64,000 nt of DNA from Streptomyces sp. NBC_00370 (GCF_036084755.1 NZ_CP107968.1:5728501-5792500), one strand, 5' to 3'; positions 56,116 to 64,000 are shown, numbered from the stretch's first letter. Notes: generated by a model from the letters alone, not told the origin. Numbers and translations: made by a program.

Positions 56116-57330
56116 ATGGCAGCGGAGATCGTCAATCCTCGCAGCGAGACCGATACGGCCGAAAGCGCTCCCGACGAGCCCTTCGATCCGGCCTTCGCGC
56201 TGCACCGCGGCGGCAAGATGGCCATCACGGCCACCGTCCCCGTGCGCGACAAGGATGACCTGTCCCTTGCGTACACGCCCGGCGTCGCGAAGGTGTGCAC
56301 CGCGATCGCCGAGAATCCCGAACTCGTCCACGACTACACCTGGAAGTCACAGGTCGTCGCCGTCGTCACGGACGGCACCGCCGTCCTCGGCCTCGGCGAC
56401 ATCGGCCCGGAGGCCTCGCTCCCCGTCATGGAGGGCAAGGCCATCCTCTTCAAGCAGTTCGGCGGGGTCGACGCGGTGCCGATCGCGCTCGCCACCACCG
56501 ACACCGACGAGATCATCGAGACCGTCGTCCGGCTCGCCCCCTCGTTCGGCGGCGTGAACCTCGAAGACATCTCGGCCCCCCGCTGCTTCGAGATCGAGCG
56601 GCGGCTCCAGGACCGGCTCGACATCCCCGTCTTCCACGACGACCAGCACGGCACGGCCGTCGTCACCCTCGCCGCCCTGCGCAACGCGGCCAAGCTCACC
56701 GGGCGCGGCATCGGCGAACTGCGCGCCGTCATCTCCGGCGCCGGCGCGGCGGGCGTCGCCATCGCCAAGTTCCTGCTCGCCGCCGGGATCGGGGACGTGG
56801 CCGTCGCCGACCGCAAGGGCGTCGTGAGCACGGACCGCGACGACCTGACCGACGTCAAGCACGAGATCGCCGCGCTCACCAACAAGGCGCGGCTCAGCGG
56901 CCCCCTGGAGGCAGCGCTGTCCGGCGCCGACGTCTTCATCGGCGTCTCCGGCGGTACGGTCCCCGAGCCGGCGGTCGCCTCGATGGCGCCCGGCGCCTTC
57001 GTCTTCGCCATGGCCAACCCGAACCCCGAGGTCCACCCCGACGTGGCGCACCGGTACGCGGCCGTCGTGGCGACCGGCCGCAGCGACTACCCCAACCAGA
57101 TCAACAACGTGCTCGCCTTCCCCGGCATCTTCGCCGGCGCCCTCCAGGTGCGCGCCTCGCGCATCACCGAGGGCATGAAGATCGCGGCGGCCGAGGCGCT
57201 CGCGGACGTCGTCGGCGACGAACTCGCCGCGGACTACGTGATCCCCTCGCCGTTCGACGAGCGCGTCGCCCCCGCCGTCACGGCGGCGGTGGCCGCGGCG
57301 GCCCGCGCGGAAGGCGTCGCGCGCCGCTGA
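56116..57330 (+). CDS. Malic enzyme (NAD(P)-dependent, oxaloacetate-decarboxylating)
   Basis: Oxidatively decarboxylates malate to pyruvate. The 404-residue short bacterial-type enzyme has the catalytic Tyr in SLAYTPGVA (~54), GDIGPEASLPVMEGKAILFKQFGGVDA (~95, with the catalytic Lys), metal site EDISAPRCFEIE and FHDDQHGTAVV (~175), and the nucleotide fold ISGAGAAGVAIAKFLL (~212). The cofactor is not certain from sequence; syntenic streptomycete enzymes are described as NADP-dependent. Followed by a hairpin at 57361. Confidence 0.93.
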   Translation: MAAEIVNPRSETDTAESAPDEPFDPAFALHRGGKMAITATVPVRDKDDLSLAYTPGVAKVCTAIAENPELVHDYTWKSQVVAVVTDGTAVLGLGDIGPEASLPVMEGKAILFKQFGGVDAVPIALATTDTDEIIETVVRLAPSFGGVNLEDISAPRCFEIERRLQDRLDIPVFHDDQHGTAVVTLAALRNAAKLTGRGIGELRAVISGAGAAGVAIAKFLLAAGIGDVAVADRKGVVSTDRDDLTDVKHEIAALTNKARLSGPLEAALSGADVFIGVSGGTVPEPAVASMAPGAFVFAMANPNPEVHPDVAHRYAAVVATGRSDYPNQINNVLAFPGIFAGALQVRASRITEGMKIAAAEALADVVGDELAADYVIPSPFDERVAPAVTAAVAAAARAEGVARR

Positions 57331-57360
57331 GGCGGCTGGCGCCGCTGACCGTTCTGGCGC

Positions 57361-57390
57361 CGTCCGTGCCCCCCCACCGGGGCGCGGACG
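57361..57390 (+). terminator. Hairpin after the malic enzyme gene
   Basis: CGTCCGTGCCCC (57361-57372) and GGGGCGCGGACG (57379-57390) pair over 12 positions with one G-T wobble, loop CCCACC, starting 30 bp after the stop. Confidence 0.7.
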
Positions 57391-57407
57391 GCGCTATCGT
57401 CATGGTC

Positions 57408-58370
57408 ATGTTCGCCGCCTACGCAGCACGCATCGACCGCGACCAGCCCCTCAACGGCCTTGAACTGGGGGAGCGTCCGGCCCCCGAGAAGCGCCCCGGC
57501 TGGACGACCGTGACCGTCAGAGCCGCCTCCCTCAACCACCACGACCTGTGGTCGCTGCGCGGGGTGGGCCTCGCCGAGGACAAACTCCCGATGATCCTCG
57601 GCTGCGACGCCGCGGGCATCGACGAGGACGGCAACGAGGTCGTCGTCTACTCCGTCGTCGGCGCCACGGGCCACGGCGTGGGCCCGCGCGAGCCCCGCTC
57701 GATCCTCACCGAGCGCTACCAGGGCACGTTCGCCGAGCAGGTCACCGTCCCGGCCTGGAACGTCCTGCCGAAGCCCGCCGAGCTGAGCTTCGAGGAAGCC
57801 GCCTGCCTGCCCACGGCCTGGCTGACCGCCTACCGCATGCTTTTCACCAACGCCGGTGTACGACCGGGCGATTCGGTCCTGGTGCAGGGCGCGGGCGGCG
57901 GCGTCGCGACGGCGGCGATCGTGCTCGGCAGCGCGGCGGGTCTGCGCGTCTACGCCACGAGCCGCTCGCCGGAGAAGCGCGCCCGCGCGGTCGAACTGGG
58001 CGCGCTGGACGCGTTCGAGCCGGGTGCGCGGCTGCCGCAGCGGGTCGACGCGGTCATCGAAACGGTGGGCGCGGCGACGTGGTCCCACTCGGTCAAGTCC
58101 CTGAAGCCGGGCGGCACGCTGGTCATCTCGGGCGCGACGAGCGGCGACAGCCCGTCACGCGCGGAGCTGACCCGGGTCTTCTTCCTGGAGCTGAAGATCG
58201 TCGGCTCGACGATGGGGTCGAAGGACGAGCTGGAGGACCTGCTGTCGTTCTGCGCGACGACGGGGGTACGACCGGTGATCGACGGGGTGCTGCCACTGGA
58301 CGGGGCGCGCGAGGGCTTCGAAAAGATGGCGCGCGGCGACGTCTTCGGCAAGATCGTCCTAACGACCTGA
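57408..58370 (+). CDS. Zinc-type alcohol dehydrogenase / quinone oxidoreductase family protein
   Basis: A 320-residue medium-chain reductase. The N-terminal GroES-like part has TVRAASLNHHDLWSLRGVG and GCDAAGIDEDGNEVVVYS; the NADPH-binding fold is VLVQGAGGGVATAAIVLGSAAG (~155) and ATSRSPEKRARAVELGALDAF. No structural zinc Cys cluster is seen, so a zinc-independent NADPH quinone-oxidoreductase-like activity is most likely. ATG 57408 is chosen because it follows TATCGT (57395-57400) by 7 nt (leaderless); ATG 57402 is two codons earlier. Confidence 0.88.
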   Translation: MFAAYAARIDRDQPLNGLELGERPAPEKRPGWTTVTVRAASLNHHDLWSLRGVGLAEDKLPMILGCDAAGIDEDGNEVVVYSVVGATGHGVGPREPRSILTERYQGTFAEQVTVPAWNVLPKPAELSFEEAACLPTAWLTAYRMLFTNAGVRPGDSVLVQGAGGGVATAAIVLGSAAGLRVYATSRSPEKRARAVELGALDAFEPGARLPQRVDAVIETVGAATWSHSVKSLKPGGTLVISGATSGDSPSRAELTRVFFLELKIVGSTMGSKDELEDLLSFCATTGVRPVIDGVLPLDGAREGFEKMARGDVFGKIVLTT

Positions 58371-58519
58371 GGCGTTCGCGCCGTCCGGCGGGGTGTGCGG
58401 GTTCTTGGCTGCGCCGCGTGTTCGGGTGCCGGGTTCCGGGTCCTGCGGTGTCGCCTTCCGGCGGGGGGTGCGGTTTGTGGCTGCGCCGCGTTCGTCTGGT
58501 GGCGGTGTCCGGGTCCTGC

Positions 58520-58584
58520 GGAGGGGGGTGTCCGGACTGCTTGTCGCATGAGCTCCTTCGCTTTACGTCCGGACACCCCCCTCC
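58520..58584. repeat. Long inverted repeat, 18-bp perfect arms
   Basis: GGAGGGGGGTGTCCGGAC (58520-58537) and its exact complement (58567-58584) enclose a 29-nt loop containing TCGCATGAGC. It may fold as a transcript-end stem or represent a dispersed repeat. Confidence 0.8.
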
Positions 58585-58903
58585 TCCGGCCCCGGCCCCC
58601 TCCCGCCGGTGGGTCCCACCCAGCCGCCCGCGTGGGCGCGGGTGAGCGGTGTCGTGCGGGCCGGGGGCACGTCCCTGGCGTGAACGCCCGGCCGCCGGCC
58701 CTTGGTGGTGGGGCAGCCGTCCCGATGGGGCGGGGGCTGAAGGGGGTCGTGCAGGGGTGGTGTCCGGAGCGTAGAGCGTGATTTGTGGCGCATCTTTGCG
58801 GTGGCTCCGCGTCTGGGGAGTACGCGCCGTAAATCATGCAGCGCAGGACGCCTCCCCGGAACGGCACCCGGCAACAACCGCAACCCAAACCCGCAACCGA
58901 ACC

Positions 58904-58975
58904 CGCGCCGGACGGCGACGCCGCGCCGGACGGCGACGCCGCGCCGGACGGCGACACCGCGCCGGACGGCCACAC
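58904..58975. repeat. Four tandem 18-bp repeats
   Basis: Units CGCGCCGGACGGCGACGC at 58904, 58922, 58940 and 58958; the first two are identical, the third differs by one base and the fourth by two. They end 2 bp before the PadR-gene stop codon. Confidence 0.9.
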
Positions 58976-58977
58976 CG

Positions 58978-59904
58978 TTACCCCCGACCGCCCACCCTCA
59001 GCAGCGCCGTGATGTGTGCCGCCGCCGTCGACAAGTGCCTGCGTGCCTCGCCCAGTTGTGACTCCGTCACGCCGTTGTCCCGCGCCGCGTCGCGGATGTC
59101 GTCGCGGAAGCGGTCCAGCAGGCGGTCCAGGTCGCGGGCCGGGTCGCCCGTCTCCGGGGTGTCCTTCGCCCACTCCGGGGCGGACGACGGCGACTCCGGC
59201 GCGGGCCGGGCGCCGCCGGACGGCGCGCTCGGGGGCCAGGTCATGCCGCTCAGCTGGCCGGCCAGTTCGGACAGGCCCTCGCGGACCCCCGTCGGCCAGT
59301 CGCCGCGCGCGAAGTGGCCCTGGACCTGGTCCTGGACCTGCTTGGCGATGCGCTGCATCTCCTCGCGCGCCGACTCCTGCGCCTCCTTCGCCTGGCGGCG
59401 CGCCTGCTGGGCGTCCTCGCGGGCGCGGCGCGACTCGTCCTTCGCGCGGCGGGCCTGCTCCTTCCAGCCCTGCTTGGCGGCGCGCCAGGACTCCGCGTCG
59501 TCCGAAGGGGACTGGCGGCGCGATTCGGACGCCGCCGCGCGCATCTCGTTGCGCAGCTGGCCCGCCGCGCCCCGTACGTCGTCGCGGATCTCCGCGGCCA
59601 GTTCGGAGACCGAGTCGCGGATCTCCAGCTCCAGGTCGGCGAGTTCGCCGCTGCGGCCCGCCAGTTCCTCGCGGCCCGCCTCGGTGATCGAGTAGACCTT
59701 TCGGCCGCCCTCGGTCGCGTGGGTGACCAGGCCCTCAGTCTCCAGCTTGGCGAGCCGGGGGTAGACGGTGCCGGCGGACGGCGCGTACAGGCCCTGGAAG
59801 CGTTCCTCCAGGAGGCGGATCACCTCGTAGCCGTGGCGCGGTGCCTCGTCGAGCAGCTTGAGCAGGTAGAGCCGCAGTCGGCCGTGGGCGAAGACAGGAG
59901 GCAT
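58978..59904 (-). CDS. PadR family regulator with long coiled-coil tail
   Basis: A 308-residue regulator. The PadR winged helix is at the N-terminus (LRLYLLKLLDEAPRHGYEVIRLLEERFQGLYAPSAGTVYPRLAKLETEGLV), followed by a very charged helical region (~85-210; WKEQARRAKDESRRAREDAQQARRQAKEAQ) predicted to be coiled coil, and a C-terminal DRLLDRFRDDIRDAARD helix. Ordinary PadR proteins are ~100-180 residues, so the tail is a long extension. The ATG lies 1 bp after the stop of the DUF4097 gene, so the two form an operon. Confidence 0.88.
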   Translation of the reverse strand: MPPVFAHGRLRLYLLKLLDEAPRHGYEVIRLLEERFQGLYAPSAGTVYPRLAKLETEGLVTHATEGGRKVYSITEAGREELAGRSGELADLELEIRDSVSELAAEIRDDVRGAAGQLRNEMRAAASESRRQSPSDDAESWRAAKQGWKEQARRAKDESRRAREDAQQARRQAKEAQESAREEMQRIAKQVQDQVQGHFARGDWPTGVREGLSELAGQLSGMTWPPSAPSGGARPAPESPSSAPEWAKDTPETGDPARDLDRLLDRFRDDIRDAARDNGVTESQLGEARRHLSTAAAHITALLRVGGRG

Positions 59905-59905
59905 G

Positions 59906-60793
59906 TCAGTGCTCCTTCGTTTCGGGCGTCGAAGGCGCGTCGGCCGGCGAGTGCGCGTCGGCCGTCGGCGGCCTGCGCAGCAGCGCGATCGAGCCGGAGA
60001 CCGTGGTCGCCTTGAGCGTGCCGGTCCCGGCCCCGAGGGTGCCGGTGATCTTCTTGGCGCCCCACATGCCGCTGACGCGCAGGTCGTCGAAGGCGCTGGA
60101 GACCGAGCCGCTGGCGGTGTTCGCCTCGACCTTGGCGTCCGTGGGATGCGGCAGCCGGATCGCGACCTCGCCGGAGACGGTGGTGAGCTTGATGTCGGTG
60201 GGTTTGCCCGCGGGGTCGAGGTCGATGACCATGTCGCCGCTGACCGAGTCCGCCCGTACGGAGGACCCCGCGCCCTCGACGAACGTCAGGTCACCGGAGA
60301 CCGAGTGGTACTGGAGGTCGCCGGTGACGGCCTGGGCCTCCAGATTGCCGCTGACCGTGTCGGCCCGTACCGGACCGGCGAGGCCGACCAGCGTCGTGTC
60401 GCCGTTGACGCCCCGTACGTCCGTGCGGCCCCGCATGCCGGAGATCATCGCGCCGGCGCCGACCACGCCGACCTCGACGCGCGCCGTCGCGGGCACCGTG
60501 AGCGAGACGACCGCGGTGCGGTGCCTGCCCTTGGGGTCGAGCCAGTCGAGGAACCCCTTCCAGGGCAGGTCCTCGTAGGTGACGGTGAGTTCGGAGCCGC
60601 TGCGGGTCACGATCAGCGGCGGGCCCTCGATCTGCGAGATCTCCAGCCGGGCACCGCCCTGCGCGGCCAGCGTCGCCTCGTCGGCACCGACGACATTGAC
60701 CGTGCCGCTGACGATGCGCACGCTGAGCGAGGTCACCGGCTCCTCGAACGTGAGCTTCCGCGGCTCGGCGACGCGCCATGTCGATTCCGCCAT
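59906..60793 (-). CDS. DUF4097 family beta-repeat protein
   Basis: A 295-residue protein dominated by a beta-helix-like series of SGxL/SGDxxV repeats (VSGNLEAQAVTGDLQYHSVSGDLTFVEG, DSVSGDMVIDL, TVSGEVAIRLP, TASGSVSSAF, TVSGSIALL), the DUF4097 pattern. No signal peptide, so it appears cytoplasmic. Role unknown; such proteins are often next to PadR-like or anti-sigma genes. ATG 60793; co-transcribed with the PadR gene downstream. Confidence 0.87.
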   Translation of the reverse strand: MAESTWRVAEPRKLTFEEPVTSLSVRIVSGTVNVVGADEATLAAQGGARLEISQIEGPPLIVTRSGSELTVTYEDLPWKGFLDWLDPKGRHRTAVVSLTVPATARVEVGVVGAGAMISGMRGRTDVRGVNGDTTLVGLAGPVRADTVSGNLEAQAVTGDLQYHSVSGDLTFVEGAGSSVRADSVSGDMVIDLDPAGKPTDIKLTTVSGEVAIRLPHPTDAKVEANTASGSVSSAFDDLRVSGMWGAKKITGTLGAGTGTLKATTVSGSIALLRRPPTADAHSPADAPSTPETKEH

Positions 60794-60820
60794 TGCTGAC
60801 CTCCCCAGTCACGACGCAAC

Positions 60821-60852
60821 ATATCGCGTCTTCTGCAAGACACGATATATCG
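60821..60852. promoter_or_regulatory. Candidate PadR operator upstream of the DUF4097-padR operon
   Basis: ATATCGCGTCTT (60821-60832) and AAGACACGATAT (60837-60848) form a 12-bp inverted repeat with one mismatch and a 4-bp spacer; the overlapping CGATATATCG (60843-60852) is a perfect 10-bp palindrome. The block is 28 bp upstream of the operon start and markedly A/T-rich for this genome. Confidence 0.6.
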
Positions 60853-60877
60853 CGGATGGGGGAAGTCAAGGCACGGC

Positions 60878-61057
60878 TTACTCGTCCTCGTCGTCGTCCA
60901 GCCGGGCGAGCCAGGTCGCCAGCCGTTCCACGGGGACCTCGAAGTCGGGGTTGAGGTCGACGAACGTCCGCAGCTGGTCGGCCAGCCACTCGAAGGTGAC
61001 CTCCTCCTCGCCGCGCCGCTTCGCCAGCTCCTCGATGCCACGGTCGGTGAAATACAC
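60878..61057 (-). CDS. DUF6104 family small protein
   Basis: A 59-residue acidic protein (MYFTDRGIEELAKRRGEEEV, FEWLADQLRTFVDLNPDFEV, ATWLARLDDDEDE) matching the conserved streptomycete DUF6104 group found downstream of the 2-oxoglutarate decarboxylase gene. Function unknown. GTG start. A terminator separates it from the kgd gene upstream. Confidence 0.82.
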   Translation of the reverse strand: MYFTDRGIEELAKRRGEEEVTFEWLADQLRTFVDLNPDFEVPVERLATWLARLDDDEDE

Positions 61058-61081
61058 GTCAGACTCCTGCTGGTACGGGCG

Positions 61082-61118
61082 CGGGGCCCGGTCCGCAGAA
61101 GCTGCGGACCGGGCCCCG
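61082..61118 (-). terminator. Strong terminator after the 2-oxoglutarate decarboxylase gene
   Basis: 17-bp perfect arms (CGGGGCCCGGTCCGCAG and complement) with an AAG loop, starting 34 bp after the kgd stop. Confidence 0.85.
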
Positions 61119-61152
61119 GGTGCTGTCGGTTCAACTGGCGGGCGAGCGGACG

Positions 61153-64000
61153 CTACGCGTCGAAGACCTCGTTCACCAGCTGCTGCTGCTCCGTCTTGTG
61201 ACGGTTGGCCGAGCCGACTGCGGGGGACGAGGAGTGCGGCCGCGAGATGCGGCGCAGGCGCTCGCCGTGCGGGACGTCGGCTCCGACGGCCAGGTCCAGG
61301 TGGTCGATCAGGTTGAGCGCGATGAACGGCCACGCTCCCTGGTTCGCCGGCTCCTCCTGGGCCCACAGGTACTTCTCGGCGTTCGGGAACTTGGCGATCT
61401 CGGCCTGGAGTTCCTTGCCCGGCAGCGGGTACAGCCGCTCAAGGCGGATGATCGCCGTGTCCGTGACGCCGCGCTGCTGACGCTCCGCGTCCAGGTCGTA
61501 GTAGACCTTGCCGGCCGTGAAGACGACCTTGCGGACCGCTGACGGGTCCACGCTGTCGTCGCCGATGACCGGGCGGAACCCGCCGGTGGTGAACTCCTCC
61601 GCCTTCGACGCCGCCGCCTTCAGACGCAGCATCGACTTCGGGGTGAAGACGATGAGCGGCTTGTGGTGCGGGTTGTGGACCTGCCAGCGCAGCAGGTGGA
61701 AGTAGTTCGACGGCAGGGTCGGCATCGCGACCGTCATGTTGTTCTGCGCGCACATCTGCAGGAAGCGCTCGGGGCGCGCGGACGAGTGGTCCGGGCCCTG
61801 GCCCTCGTAGCCGTGCGGCAGCAGCAGCGTGACGCCGGACGTCTGGCCCCACTTCTGCTCGGCGGCCGAGATGTACTCGTCGACGATGGTCTGGGCGCCG
61901 TTGACGAAGTCGCCGAACTGGGCCTCCCACATGACCAGCGACTCGGGCCTGGCCAGCGAGTAGCCGTACTCGAAGCCCATCGCCGCGTACTCGCTGAGCA
62001 GCGAGTCGTAGACGTTGTAGTGCGCCTGGTCCTCGGAGAGGTACAGCAGCGGCGTGTAGTCGTTGCCGGTGTCCTGGTCGACCAGGACCGCGTGGCGCTG
62101 GCCGAACGTGCCGCGCCGGGTGTCCTGGCCCGACAGCCGGACCGGGGTGCCCTCCATCAGCAGCGAGCCGATGGCGAGCGTCTCGCCCATGCCCCAGTCG
62201 ATCGTGCCGTCCTCGACGGAGGCGGCGCGGCGCACCATCTGCGGCATCAGCCGCGGGTGGACGGTCACGCCGTCGGGGATGTTGACCTGGGACTCGGCGA
62301 TCCGCTTGACGACCTCCTGGGAGACCGCCGTGGTCACCGAGACGGGGAACTCGGCCTGCGCGTCCGGGACATGCGTCGGACCCGGCTGCGAGGTGGCCTC
62401 GCGGACCTCGGCGAAGACCTTCTCCAGCTGACCCTGGAAGTCCTGGAGCGCCTGCTCCGCCTCTTCCAGCGTGATGTCGCCCCTGCCGATGAGCGATTCG
62501 GTGTAGAGCTTGCGCACCGAGCGCTTCTTGTCGATCAGGTTGTACATCTGCGGGTTGGTGAACTTCGGGTTGTCGCCCTCGTTGTGACCGCGGCGGCGGT
62601 AGCAGATGAGGTCGATCACGACGTCCTTGTTGAACGTCTGGCGGAACTCGAAGGCGAGCCGCGCGACGCGGACCACGGCCTCCGGGTCGTCACCGTTCAC
62701 ATGGATGATCGGCGCCTCGATCATGCGGGCGACGTCGGTCGCGTACATGGACGAGCGCGCGGACTCCGGGGCGGCGGTGAAGCCGACCTGGTTGTTGATC
62801 ACGACATGGACGGTGCCGCCGGTGCGGTAGCCGCGCAGCTGGGACATGTTGAGCGTCTCGGCCACGACGCCCTGGCCCGCGAAGGCCGCGTCGCCGTGCA
62901 GCGCGACGGGCAGCACCGTGAAGTCGGTGCCGGCCTTGTTGATGATGTCCTGCTTGGCGCGGGCGATGCCCTCGATGACCGGGTCGACCGTCTCCAGGTG
63001 GGAGGGGTTCGCCGCCAGCGAGACCTTGATCTGCTCGCCGTCGAGCCCGGTGAAGGTGCCCTCGGCGCCCAGGTGGTACTTGACGTCGCCGGAGCCGTGC
63101 ATCGACTTGGGGTCGAGGTTGCCCTCGAACTCCCGGAAGATCTGCGCGTACGACTTGCCCACGATGTTCGCGAGGACGTTGAGCCGGCCGCGGTGCGCCA
63201 TGCCGATGACGACCTCGTCGAGCCGCGACTCGGCCGCAGCGTCGATGACCGCGTCGAGCAGCGGGATGACGGACTCGCCGCCCTCCAGCGAGAACCGCTT
63301 CTGGCCGACGTACTTGGTCTGCAGGAACGTCTCGAACGCCTCGGCCGCGTTGAGCCGGCGCAGGATCCGCAGCTGCTCCTCGCGCTCCGGCTTGCTGCCC
63401 GGGCGCTCCACACGGTCCTGGATCCACTTGCGCTGCTTCGGGTCCTGGATGTGCATGAACTCGATGCCGGTGGTGCGGCAGTACGAGTCGCGCAGCACAC
63501 CGAGGATGTCGCGGAGCTTCATCATCGACTTGCCGGCGAAACCGCCGACGGCGAAGTCGCGCTCCAGGTCCCACAGCGTCAGGCCGTGCTCGGTGACGTC
63601 CAGGTCGGGGTGCTTGCGCTGGCGGTACTCCAACGGGTCGGTGTCGGCCATGACATGGCCGCGCACCCGGTAGGAGTGGATCAGCTCGAAGACCCGGGCG
63701 GCCTTGGTGACGTCGTCGTCGTGCGAGGCGTCGATGTCCTTGAGCCAGCGGACCGGCTCGTAGGGGATCCGCAGCGACTCGAAGATCTCGTCGAAGAAGC
63801 CGTTCTCGCCGAGCAGCAGCTGGCTGATGATCCGCAGGAACTCGCCGGACGCCGCACCCTGGATGACCCGGTGGTCGTACGTCGAGGTCAGCGTCATGAC
63901 CTTGGAGATGCCCAGCTTGTTCAGGGTGTCCTGGGACGTGCCCTGGAACTCCGCCGGGTACTCCATGGCGCCGACGCCGAGGATCATGCTCTGACCGGCC
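61153..64000 (-). CDS. kgd: Multifunctional 2-oxoglutarate decarboxylase/dehydrogenase (partial, 5' end outside window)
   Basis: C-terminal ~948 residues of the large actinobacterial enzyme fusing an E2-type acyltransferase to the thiamine-diphosphate E1 component. At the N-terminal side, MTLTSTYDHRVIQGAASGEFL is the acyltransferase DHRV motif. Downstream come GMAHRGRLNVLANIVGK, HGDAAFAGQGVVAETLNMSQLRGYRTGG and YRRRGHNEGDNPKFTNP of the ThDP-binding E1. The C-terminal transketolase-like domain includes LPHGYEGQGPDHSSARPERFLQ. It runs the 2-oxoglutarate step of the TCA cycle. The gene continues beyond base 64000. Also called sucA in streptomycete annotation. Confidence 0.96.
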   Translation of the reverse strand, partial: AGQSMILGVGAMEYPAEFQGTSQDTLNKLGISKVMTLTSTYDHRVIQGAASGEFLRIISQLLLGENGFFDEIFESLRIPYEPVRWLKDIDASHDDDVTKAARVFELIHSYRVRGHVMADTDPLEYRQRKHPDLDVTEHGLTLWDLERDFAVGGFAGKSMMKLRDILGVLRDSYCRTTGIEFMHIQDPKQRKWIQDRVERPGSKPEREEQLRILRRLNAAEAFETFLQTKYVGQKRFSLEGGESVIPLLDAVIDAAAESRLDEVVIGMAHRGRLNVLANIVGKSYAQIFREFEGNLDPKSMHGSGDVKYHLGAEGTFTGLDGEQIKVSLAANPSHLETVDPVIEGIARAKQDIINKAGTDFTVLPVALHGDAAFAGQGVVAETLNMSQLRGYRTGGTVHVVINNQVGFTAAPESARSSMYATDVARMIEAPIIHVNGDDPEAVVRVARLAFEFRQTFNKDVVIDLICYRRRGHNEGDNPKFTNPQMYNLIDKKRSVRKLYTESLIGRGDITLEEAEQALQDFQGQLEKVFAEVREATSQPGPTHVPDAQAEFPVSVTTAVSQEVVKRIAESQVNIPDGVTVHPRLMPQMVRRAASVEDGTIDWGMGETLAIGSLLMEGTPVRLSGQDTRRGTFGQRHAVLVDQDTGNDYTPLLYLSEDQAHYNVYDSLLSEYAAMGFEYGYSLARPESLVMWEAQFGDFVNGAQTIVDEYISAAEQKWGQTSGVTLLLPHGYEGQGPDHSSARPERFLQMCAQNNMTVAMPTLPSNYFHLLRWQVHNPHHKPLIVFTPKSMLRLKAAASKAEEFTTGGFRPVIGDDSVDPSAVRKVVFTAGKVYYDLDAERQQRGVTDTAIIRLERLYPLPGKELQAEIAKFPNAEKYLWAQEEPANQGAWPFIALNLIDHLDLAVGADVPHGERLRRISRPHSSSPAVGSANRHKTEQQQLVNEVFDA

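Larger units (their letters stand above)
58371..58977. other. Repeat-rich intergenic region
   Basis: 607 bp without a credible gene. It holds an imperfect ~62-bp direct repeat (about 58388-58449 and 58459-58521; both copies contain GGCTGCGCCGCGT and end CCGGGTCCTGCGG), an 18-bp inverted repeat with a 29-nt loop (58520-58584), a third partial copy of its arm (GGTGTCCGGAGCGTAGAGCG from 58759), and an 18-bp tandem repeat (58904-58975). Confidence 0.75.

Noticed and set aside
58520..58584. Insertion-sequence end
   Set aside because: There is no transposase gene nearby and no target-site duplication around the inverted repeat.
61153..63987. Reading the kgd frame as a complete gene starting near 63987
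   Set aside because: The frame continues to the right edge, and the family is about 300 residues longer at the N-terminus, so the first ATG in the window is internal.

Overview
The window is a 64 kb piece of a high-GC actinomycete chromosome, almost certainly a Streptomyces. Supporting signs are the strong G/C bias at third codon positions, frequent GTG starts, 4-nt GTGA/ATGA overlaps between neighbouring genes, rare TTA codons confined to a few regulators, and an ordered set of loci typical of the genus (cobalamin-riboswitch nrdAB, dasR-dasABCD-nagB, a PdtaS-like kinase beside a WhiB gene, a SigB-type sigma factor with its anti-sigma factor, sodN/sodX, malic enzyme, kgd/sucA). No rRNA, tRNA, CRISPR array, insertion sequence or prophage was seen.

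Layout. 0.2-8 kb: paired HD-domain membrane proteins, a TPR protein, peptide deformylase, a GlxA-type AraC regulator, an XRE-cupin regulator coupled to a DUF2809 protein, and a methyltransferase. 7.9-11.6 kb: nrdA-nrdB behind a cobalamin riboswitch. 11.8-13.7 kb: a sodium/solute symporter with its DUF3311 partner. 13.8-21.8 kb: the chitobiose/N-acetylglucosamine block, with dasR, dasA-dasB-dasC-dasD, nagB and a SIS-domain sugar-phosphate protein. DasR-type operators (dre) lie before dasA (two), between nagB and the SIS gene, and before the PdtaS-like kinase. 22-27.4 kb: signalling genes (PdtaS-like kinase, wblE-like gene with a CRP-like site, diacylglycerol kinase, sigma factor and anti-sigma factor). 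27.6-34.6 kb: zf-UBP protein, Na+/H+ antiporter, PLP-dependent deaminase, then a family 2B encapsulin shell (EshA-like) followed by its polyprenyl-transferase cargo candidate.

35-49 kb is the more accessory part: a snapalysin-like protease with a divergent LysR gene, a TetR/EamA pair with duplicated operators, and a very large SARP-NB-ARC-TPR regulator followed on the same strand by a 44-codon gene for a putative exported peptide. Divergent from it is a second NB-ARC-TPR protein, then a GT-B-like protein with a small partner, RidA, a metallophosphoesterase and a class A beta-lactamase-fold protein. The two STAND regulators carry at least six and four TTA codons, which points to bldA (developmental) control. 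49-64 kb returns to conserved functions: an ArsR-AHSA1 fusion with a DHFR-like partner, Ni-superoxide dismutase and its maturation protease, a polar amino-acid ABC transporter, malic enzyme, a quinone-oxidoreductase-like dehydrogenase, a PadR/DUF4097 operon, and the 3' part of the 2-oxoglutarate decarboxylase gene, which runs off the right edge.

The most promising leads are the SARP-TPR receptor plus small-peptide arrangement (38.85-42.26 kb), the cyclic-nucleotide-binding encapsulin and prenyltransferase pair (30.7-33.4 kb), and the regulatory sites tying the DasR and CRP-type networks to the PdtaS/WhiB signalling genes (22.0 and 24.1 kb). Functions are read from motifs and family resemblance without database searches; starts are chosen from ribosome-binding sites, gene overlaps, or a -10 box 5-7 nt upstream (leaderless pattern).
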